From: Aldrovandia affinis
Lineage: Eukaryota; Chordata; Actinopteri; Notacanthiformes; Halosauridae
NCBI GenBank assembly: GCA_029706075.1
Contig: JAINUG010000087.1
Coordinates: forward strand, 1,736,001 to 1,800,000
Length of the DNA: 64,000 nt
Direction: 5' to 3'
The number at the start of each line of letters is the position of its first letter. Within the stretch, counting starts at the first letter, position 1. Shown piece after piece: positions 56,830 through 64,000 of the stretch. The notes under the pieces were generated by a model. That model ran no database searches and had not been told where the DNA came from. It saw nothing but the letters and a program-made list of their open reading frames with translations. Position numbers and translations under genes: made by a program.

Positions 56830-59300
56830 ACAAATAAATATTTAGTTTGGGATGGTGGCCTAAGGGTGTGCAGATATTAATTAGTGTTCAGTCAACCATA
56901 ATTACCCCAGCTAAATACGATGTATGAGACAAAAATCTCTCACCCCCCAATAGATGATTTCTACAGTCATGGGCTTAAAGTGTATTTTTACATTAATACA
57001 TACAAACATTCTGAGGGTTAGAAAACCTGAATGAATTCAAGCTTCAGATATCAGCCGAGCAGAGAACTAGTACACAAGAAGCCCTTGAGCCAGTGTGTGG
57101 GACAACCCTGTGTTAGTCACTCATTCCAGGCTCCCACGCACAGAGGGGTTACATGACCCCAGCAAAATTGGCAAACTTCTCCAACGAAAACCCAAAGGTC
57201 ACGCCCACACAGCTGAGTCGTCAATGGGTGCACCTGCAAGGTAAACCAAGTGCTCTGGAAACGCACATCGGCATCATTCCGGGGTCAGTATTTTAGCGGC
57301 GGAGGTGGCATGTGTGGGTGCGCACTCAATCGAACGCGGTGGAATCGAGTGCGAGTGAGCAATATCAACTGGACTGACTTGGACAAGAGCTATTTTTTCC
57401 ATTAATCATTTAACATTACATCCAAGCTGAGACAAAAATAAAAAGTTTAAAGGCACAGGAGGTGGCCTTACCAAGCATTTATAAATCAGCATGGTAAGGG
57501 CTATTTGCTTAGTGTGTGTCATTAGGTCCAACTAAACACTAACATTTCCTACACCGGAGTTCATTTTCAAAAACATTACATTTTTCTTCAAAGCATGAAT
57601 AAATCCATTTCCAATTCGATGCATGTGCTAAATCACAAGGTAAACTACTTTTCATTTTAAAGTAATTGCTCTGTTCTCTTTGAGGCCGAAGTAAATAGCC
57701 GAATGCATTTTGGTACACATTATGACATTGAGCCAATCAGTGTGCAGATTTTCCTCATTTAAATAAGTATTATTTACAGTCTTTGTAATCATAAACCTCT
57801 CAAAAGTATTTCACTGAATTAAATGCATAATGGTATGATGCCTGACAAGTAGCCTACAATCTCAAATAAATTCACTGCTAACTTGATTTGCGTATGAAGA
57901 TTTTCAGACCAAAAACAATGCTGACCCCATAAACTGCAGTACAATTACAGTAATAAGATAACTACTTTACCCCTATACTATTCTCAAATCCAGACACTTT
58001 GTCTTGAAGATAGGGAAGCTACAGTTTGAGATTGGTTTTCTGCAATTGAATGGATTCTAGAAAGTTTTCTAGCCAATGCTAAACTCAATAGCTGAGTTTA
58101 AATCACCACCTACAATTGGAACCCCAACTACACAAGATCATAATTCATCAGAAGTAACCGTCCATTGTTTTTTTGCAAATCACATCCCCAGAAGTTCTCA
58201 GATCAGTGTCAACCTGATCAGGCTCATAGTACCATAAGGTTATGAGCCTGACAAGTGAGGCTGCCCCAATACTTGCAAAAATATGCTGTTCAATCTTGTT
58301 ACAATATGCCTTCAAAGTGTGCGCCTTAGAAAGGCAGTTTAACCCTTAAATCCATGACTAATCAACACACGACATCATCAGTATGATCCTTGTATGAACA
58401 TTATTACGTACTGTTGCAAAATGTAAAGCATTTGTGAAGCCAAATTATGGCACATAATTGTTTTAAAATACTAAAGAAAATTAATATGACAAGAATGTTT
58501 TATATTCAGATAATTTTCTACAGCAAAAAGCAGTGAAACTATTGGCAGTATTTAAATGTCTAAAATAAATGAGATAACTATCATAATTAAGTGCTTATAC
58601 CAAGGAACAGGTTGATGGGGCATAACCGATACCTATACAGCACCAAAAGGTTAGGCACTTTTTAGTGTTTCCTACAGAAATAATGACCACAGACAACATT
58701 ACAAACATTAACTTTTGTACCTGATAACATCATGCTAAGACACAGAATTTGGCAGTGTTTTTATTTATATGCTGTGTAATCTATAAATTGAATTAATAAC
58801 GATAACAGAAAACGTGGTAATCAATTTCTCTAATCAGATTAATCTTTCAAATATTTTATAATGCATTTTATTGTATTGCAGCCATTTTCAGATGATTACA
58901 TTCTGCATATATACGTGGACATATCTGCCAAAAGAGCTTCAACTGCAATGCACTTATACAGCGATACATCCAGACGTTTTAAAAACATGACAAATAATTT
59001 TAAATGTCTCAAAACAGCAAACAGCAACTGTCCTTTTAACATTTCATAAAAACTCATTTTAGCAGAGAAACAAATCAAGTGTATGGTAGTGGTTTTTTGT
59101 TTGTTTTGTTTTGTTTCCTGTTTCTTAAAACGAAGTTGACAAAGATTCGAGAATGTAGCCTACTGATGCGATGTCTCACTTTTACTTGTCTTCATCAGAA
59201 TTAATCCACATGTATACGTCAGGAAGTAAAAACGGGACACATTGTACAATTAAAAACCAAAGGAGGGAACTTCAGAAAGCTGGCGTTAGGCACAACAAGT
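56830..59300. other. Upstream intergenic, nothing recognised
   Basis: AT-rich DNA with short spurious frames. A slightly CpG-richer patch lies at 57270-57350. I see no exon or complete repeat. Confidence 0.5.
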
Positions 59301-59307
59301 GTGCTTC

Positions 59308-59352
59308 TAGTTTGACCTACATATTATATAACCCGCAAACTGTCACGTTGAG
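59308..59352. promoter_or_regulatory. RORE-like/TATA-like module, copy A
   Basis: TTTGACCTACATATTATATAAC; on the minus strand TATGTAGGTCA fits the ROR/REV-ERB element consensus. It is followed by CACGTT. Copy B is at 62111. Confidence 0.4.
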
Positions 59353-60779
59353 CTTGCGCATTGGAGCACACAAAAGCCACCACACTTTTAAAGTACCCAA
59401 ATGTATGTAGCTACTTTGTTTTAGAAACGGACGACAAACAGGTCGGTCTGGACGTTAATGTACAGTTTCTGGGACTGACGGCATTCAAACCTGCTACATC
59501 GTGTTAAATGCCTTCACGGAAATGCCGGTTCTGTTAACTCGGTCCCGTATTGAATGATGAATAGGCTATGCTTCACTCTAGGAAACAAAGTATTTGCTCT
59601 CTTTAGGAAAAAGTAGCACAAGGCGATGTATCCTATTCATCTCGTGAATGTTCATTGGCAGCGCAGATTAATAGCTGGTTCTTCCCAGAAAAGCGCAGAC
59701 ATCATGTCGTATTATGCCAAATTTAACTTTTCACGAACACCTCACCCCCCCAAAATACTATTTTTAATTAACATAAAACTATTGAGATCATTCATTAGTA
59801 GGCTTATCAATCCGACATATCACGATAGAAACATGAATTAGCCTATGTCATATTAGCAAGCCTACTACCATACCAGATAGTTTAAAGTAGCCTTATACGA
59901 ACCATGAAAATACACTACAAAAAATCCACCCAACACAATAAAACACTGGATTTATCAGCCAGCATCTATAGGTCATGTCCTTTAAAGATGTAGCCTAGCC
60001 TACAAGTTGACAAGTTATTAAAGTCGGAAAAAGTTCAGACATCCAAAGCATAATGAACTGTGCCCTGCAAATGCTGGGATTTAAACGATTTCAGAATCAG
60101 AAAACAAGAGGACTAATATCGCAACATATGTTTAATTTAAGGCCAATAAACCATTTAGTCTAATCATATTAAACTACTTGGATAGCCTATTAGGCTATAT
60201 AGCTAGTGAAATCCACTGAGGAAAATTGAGCATTGCTATGCATTTTAAAGCGTTAACGATATTGCTTCCTTGAGCCAAACGACATTTCCCACAGAATAAT
60301 CAGATACACACCTATGGTAAAATAATAGAACAGAACAACCTATTTAATATGCGAAAGCCTCTAGCCTAGCCAATCCATCTAACAAACCTTCAGATTTTGA
60401 CATCCTCAAAACACAGGCTATATGTGCTATTGTGAAGTTCAGCTACCTGTGTCATTTTCAAATCATTTCGGACGCTGAGTAAACAGGCCTAGCCACATAT
60501 CTATACAATAAGGCACGTAAACACTCGAGCACAAATCCGTCACTACGAGGACACTTGATGTTTGGAATCGAATGGTTTGGAGTTTCTTAAATCCCTGCAA
60601 AACATTACAATTTCGAAGAATCGATCGCGTACCCGTTCTAAACCCACTAGAGAGTTTGCTCTACTGAACTACTGACCTAGTTTCTGGAGGAACAGGCTAC
60701 AGCCGAGCAGCGGCAGGAAGTACACCGACAGTTCCCGTCTCCCCCAACCGGCGCATAGCACTGACTTTTGCATTGGCTT

Positions 60780-61200
60780 CAAGGGTATTAAGATATATAG
60801 CACCCGGGCTCAAAAGTGTCCGCCGCGATCTCATGCAATACCTGTCAGTTCTCCTGCCGCTCTGTCACCGCCACCGGCTGCTGCATCCGCCGCCGACATG
60901 GCTGGAACCGGTTCGCCGGCGCCCGGGACCGCAATGCATGTGGAGGAGGTGATATAGGATGTTGTGGTCGGAGAAAGTGTGGGAGGCGGGGGATAGAAAT
61001 GGCTGTTGTATAATTGACTTTATTTTTCGCTCTACGACGGGAGGGGGGAGCACAGAAACGTGCGAAGAGAGCGCACGGTGTAATCAGGACAGGGTCGGAC
61101 CCCGGGAAAACGCGGAAGAAGAATTGTGTGTCTCCTCCTCCTCCTCCTCCTCCTCTTCCACCATCGCCACTGCATTCATTCACTCAAATCGGCCGTGTGT
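60780..61200 (+). promoter_or_regulatory. CpG-rich promoter-like region
   Basis: A TATA-like GATATATA lies near 60790. GC- and CpG-rich DNA follows (CCGCCGCCGACATGG, CGCCGGCGCCCGGGACCG), and CTC triplets occur at 61133-61155. This fits a vertebrate core promoter with a 5' UTR running rightward. Confidence 0.45.
60898..60948 (+). CDS. Possible first coding exon of an unidentified plus-strand gene
   Basis: An ATG in a strong context (GCCGACATGG) opens 17 codons, MAGTGSPAPGTAMHVEE, ending at GAG|GTGATA. Without splicing the frame stops at 60955-60957. It is about 100 bp after the TATA-like box. I do not recognise the protein, and the rest would lie right of the window. Confidence 0.35.
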
Positions 61201-61271
61201 GAGAAGCAGGGAGCTTCACGTGATATGTTGGGAAGACAGTATAGGCGGTAAAGATCGTACATGTGCCGGAA

Positions 61272-61460
61272 TAGCCGGTGGGGAATACGGTAATACATGA
61301 ATCACATTAGCAGGTGGGGACCACGGACATACGTGCACCCGAGTAGCCGATGGGGAGTACGGTCATACATGACCCGCAATAGCCGGTGGGAGAACGGCCC
61401 TACATTAACCACACTATCCGGTACAGAGCAAAGTCCCAAATTAACCGCATTGTTCGGTGG
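61272..61460. repeat. Degenerate tandem repeat, about six units of 35-38 bp
   Basis: Units begin AGCCGGTGGGGAATACGG and end near CATGAATCACATT. Later units diverge strongly. Confidence 0.75.
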
Positions 61461-62110
61461 TAGCGAAGTTAACGTGATGCGGTCGGCGGTTCATTCAGAA
61501 ATGAAACAGACGCGTAGCGTTGGGCTTATTGAGACCGAACTACTAATAGTTGAGGATAGATACAAGCTAGTTAAGTGCCATAAAGCCGTAAAGTTTTTCC
61601 TGATTTGAAATCATTTCATTTTCTGCCGCTCAGAAGTATCCTATACGCATTGCTAGTATATAGCCTAGCGCTGCCAAATGAAACGTTCAAATGGAGTTAA
61701 ACGTGCCTGAAACTTTGTCACACTTTTAAAAGTAAAACACCATTGTTTACATGTATTATTATAAACAGTTTTGTTTTGCATCAATAAAAACAAACAAAAA
61801 AACAGCCTTTGTAGTGGCATAAAACACTAGCCTATTTAATTTCGGTTTTGTAAAGCAACTGTCAAAAGATATAAAATTCGAAAAATAACCGTTGACAACT
61901 AAGAAGGCCATTGTGAAAAATTAACCTGGAATAAGGTTATTTTTCCATAACGCATTCATTAACTACGAGTGGGAGTTTGACGAATACGCAATTCCTGACA
62001 TCGGCGGTGTCGTTTTGTCTCTGAATGGACCGACCCGGCGTAATATGACCTCCTAAAGGAAGACTTTACGTAAGTTGAATGGTGCACGTGCAGTTGCCGA
62101 AACGTGCGGG

Positions 62111-62150
62111 CGTTTGACCTACATATTATATAACAGACAACCGTCACGTG
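62111..62150. promoter_or_regulatory. RORE-like/TATA-like module, copy B, with E-boxes
   Basis: CGTTTGACCTACATATTATA then TAAC repeats copy A almost exactly. Perfect CACGTG E-boxes lie at 62085-62090 and 62145-62150, and another at 61217-61222. Confidence 0.4.
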
Positions 62151-63059
62151 CAGTCAGCGTGTTAACCCATTAAATGTCGGAGGTGACGAAATGACCACCG
62201 GCTAGCGGGGGACACTTACAAACTTGAAGTGTGGCTTTCATAACTTTCTTAACACAATTAATGTCATGCAATGAACCAGAGAAGTCAAAGGAAAGCCTAG
62301 AACTGTTCGAGTAGCCTACATAAACTTTTACTCTATTAAACATTCTGTTGTCTGTTTTTATGTCTTATGTATGTGTGACAAATGGATGAATTCGCTTCTC
62401 AGGGAGGAAGCAGAGATCAATTTACTATTTTATTCTACTTACATTTGTATCGTTTTACACCGCAACAGATAGAACTGTGTTATGGGGTCAGTAAAGGCAA
62501 TTAACCCTGTCATTTAAGCTATTTAAGCACACACAGGACATGTGTGTTTTTATAGACTCGCAAATAAAGTCCCAAAAAACGTTAAATGCCACAGATTTAA
62601 AATCAGATACTTTTTGATGCATGGAAGTTAATTGTACTTAATTAACATCATGTACTTATCAATGTGTTTTTGGTTTTCATAGCCTAGTTCTTTCAATTTT
62701 GTCCCTTCAATCCATATCTAGTGTGTGGTGCATGGCACGTTATTTGATTCAAATGTAACCAGAGATTCATACAGTTCTTTCCTGTTAAATTCACACTGAA
62801 TGAAAGTTTAAATGAATGCTTGTAGGTTCTGTCAGCATATTTCTGCGACTGTGTTACTTTATTATGAGGACAGATGTTGGAAATTAGCCTTTGGCTATAA
62901 CGGGTTTTTAAGTTTAAAAGATCACAAGTTATAAAATAACTTGTGATCATTGTTCCATGGAATCGGTTTTAATCATGGTCATCTGCCCTGGCCAGTGTCT
63001 TTGTGGGTGGAGCCTTTAAAGATCACAGTGTTCACAGCTCACTTTAGCCGCTGTACGAA

Positions 63060-63107
63060 ATGGATTGCAGCACTCTGCATTTTGAAGGCAGCCGCGTGCA
63101 TTACACG
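63060..63107 (+). CDS. Possible alternative first coding exon (unidentified gene)
   Basis: CGAAATGG context, 16 codons MDCSTLHFEGSRVHYT, then ACG|GTGAGA. A TTTAAA motif lies 46 bp upstream. Like the frame at 60898 it ends in phase 0, so both could feed one downstream exon. The protein is not recognised. Confidence 0.3.
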
Positions 63108-64000
63108 GTGAGATTTGAGAGATGGTTTCACTTTTAAGTGAATGTTCCTTCAGGTTAATCGACTCCATACAATACAATCAAATACAAATTTCCTTTGAGC
63201 AGACTGTCACAGTGTGCCTAAAGTACTCACTATGTGAACTGCAATTGTCAAAAAAAAAATGGAATAAAAGAAAATAACAGAACAAAAAAGCAGATTTTGA
63301 ATGCTGACTCCCAGCAACCCACAAGATGTTTATTTGCACTACTACACAACATTATCTTTTTTATTTTTTTATCTGACTTTGATGTTGGAGTTTTTTGGTA
63401 AGAATTAGATTAATTTGTTTTTTGATCAATCACTGGTGTGTTGAAGACCAGAATCACTTCCAGCAGCCCCACATTGAATTCCTTAAGAGTTCTACTTATT
63501 TTTGAACCTTGGGCCCAGAAAAAGTCAGTAAGTTAAATAATAAGTTAAAATCAAATATTGGTTGTAAATGACAACTTGTTTAGAAGTGCCAACAGTCACT
63601 CTACGATGAAGTAAAACAGCAGAAATGTGTGGTTGGATATGCTAAGCATTCATAAATGAAGGACCGCTTACATATTATGTGCTCGGTACGTCGAACTAAA
63701 CACATTCACTCATTTACTCTTCCTATTGTTGAGAAAATAAAAAATAGATTAAAAAAACTTTCAAACTCTTGTTAAAGCTTCAGTTAGACATGTTAAATGA
63801 GAATTGTAGGATGGGCAAGCCATCCTTTTTGCCCTTTGAACACACTGCGGTTGTGCCATAGTCTGCTTCCACACCCTTCCTCCATTGCTCGTGACATACG
63901 GTAAGAACGGTAAGGCAGTCCAGCCACGCCCTACAATCTGGTGAGTAACAATGAACAACATCACAAAGAAGCACTTCGACTTTGAGAGAATGGAGCATTT
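63108..64000. other. Right edge, nothing recognised
   Basis: AT-rich DNA without a supported exon or named repeat. Confidence 0.5.

Noticed and set aside
60845..61183. 112-codon minus-strand frame across the CpG block
   Set aside because: Gly/Arg-rich translation of CTC/GGA triplets; no conserved content and it opposes the likely promoter direction.

Overview
The window looks like ray-finned fish (probably teleost) nuclear DNA. It has vertebrate split genes with GT-AG introns, many microsatellites and minisatellites, and typical fish mobile DNA: hAT, PIF/Harbinger, piggyBac and Tc1/mariner MITEs, tRNA-derived SINEs, LINE relics and an endogenous retrovirus. I cannot name the species from sequence alone.

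Layout. (1) 1-4250: a decayed endogenous retrovirus on the minus strand. It keeps one LTR, a primer-binding site matching tRNA-Ser(GCT), a leader with repeated hairpins, and an internally deleted gag-pol frame with at least two later frameshifts. The other LTR is beyond the left edge. (2) 5767-26337, plus strand: the last 11 coding exons of plakophilin-2 (pkp2), a desmosomal armadillo protein. The first exons lie left of the window, and the retrovirus sits in a pkp2 intron. The first exon seen carries an apparent 1-base deletion. (3) 26338-35445: a convergent intergenic stretch holding both 3' ends, an L1-type LINE relic and a palindromic mariner MITE. (4) 35446-50695, minus strand: a complete bmal2/arntl2 coding sequence (bHLH-PAS clock transcription factor) in 17 exons. 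Every phase joins, giving 1890 nt (629 codons plus stop). (5) 50700-64000: upstream DNA with MITEs and SINEs, a CpG-rich block near 54.8-55.2 kb, and a second near 60.8-61.2 kb with a TATA-like box and a possible plus-strand first coding exon. A duplicated RORE-like/TATA-like module with E-boxes flanks that second block.

How the genes relate. pkp2 works in cell-cell junctions and bmal2 in the circadian clock. No functional coupling is evident; they are convergent neighbours. In mammals both lie on one chromosome arm but far apart, which fits a rearranged or compacted ancestral block (inference).

Most unusual features. Inside bmal2, two exon-intron junctions lie in minisatellites that have copied the junction. 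One array holds 12 copies of an intact 3' splice site; the other holds copies of a 5' splice site in which the donor G is changed to A. Two other bmal2 introns hold minisatellites, each split by a PIF/Harbinger-like MITE with a 3-bp TAA or TTA duplication. bmal2 also has one GC-AG intron. I found no convincing new multigene system.
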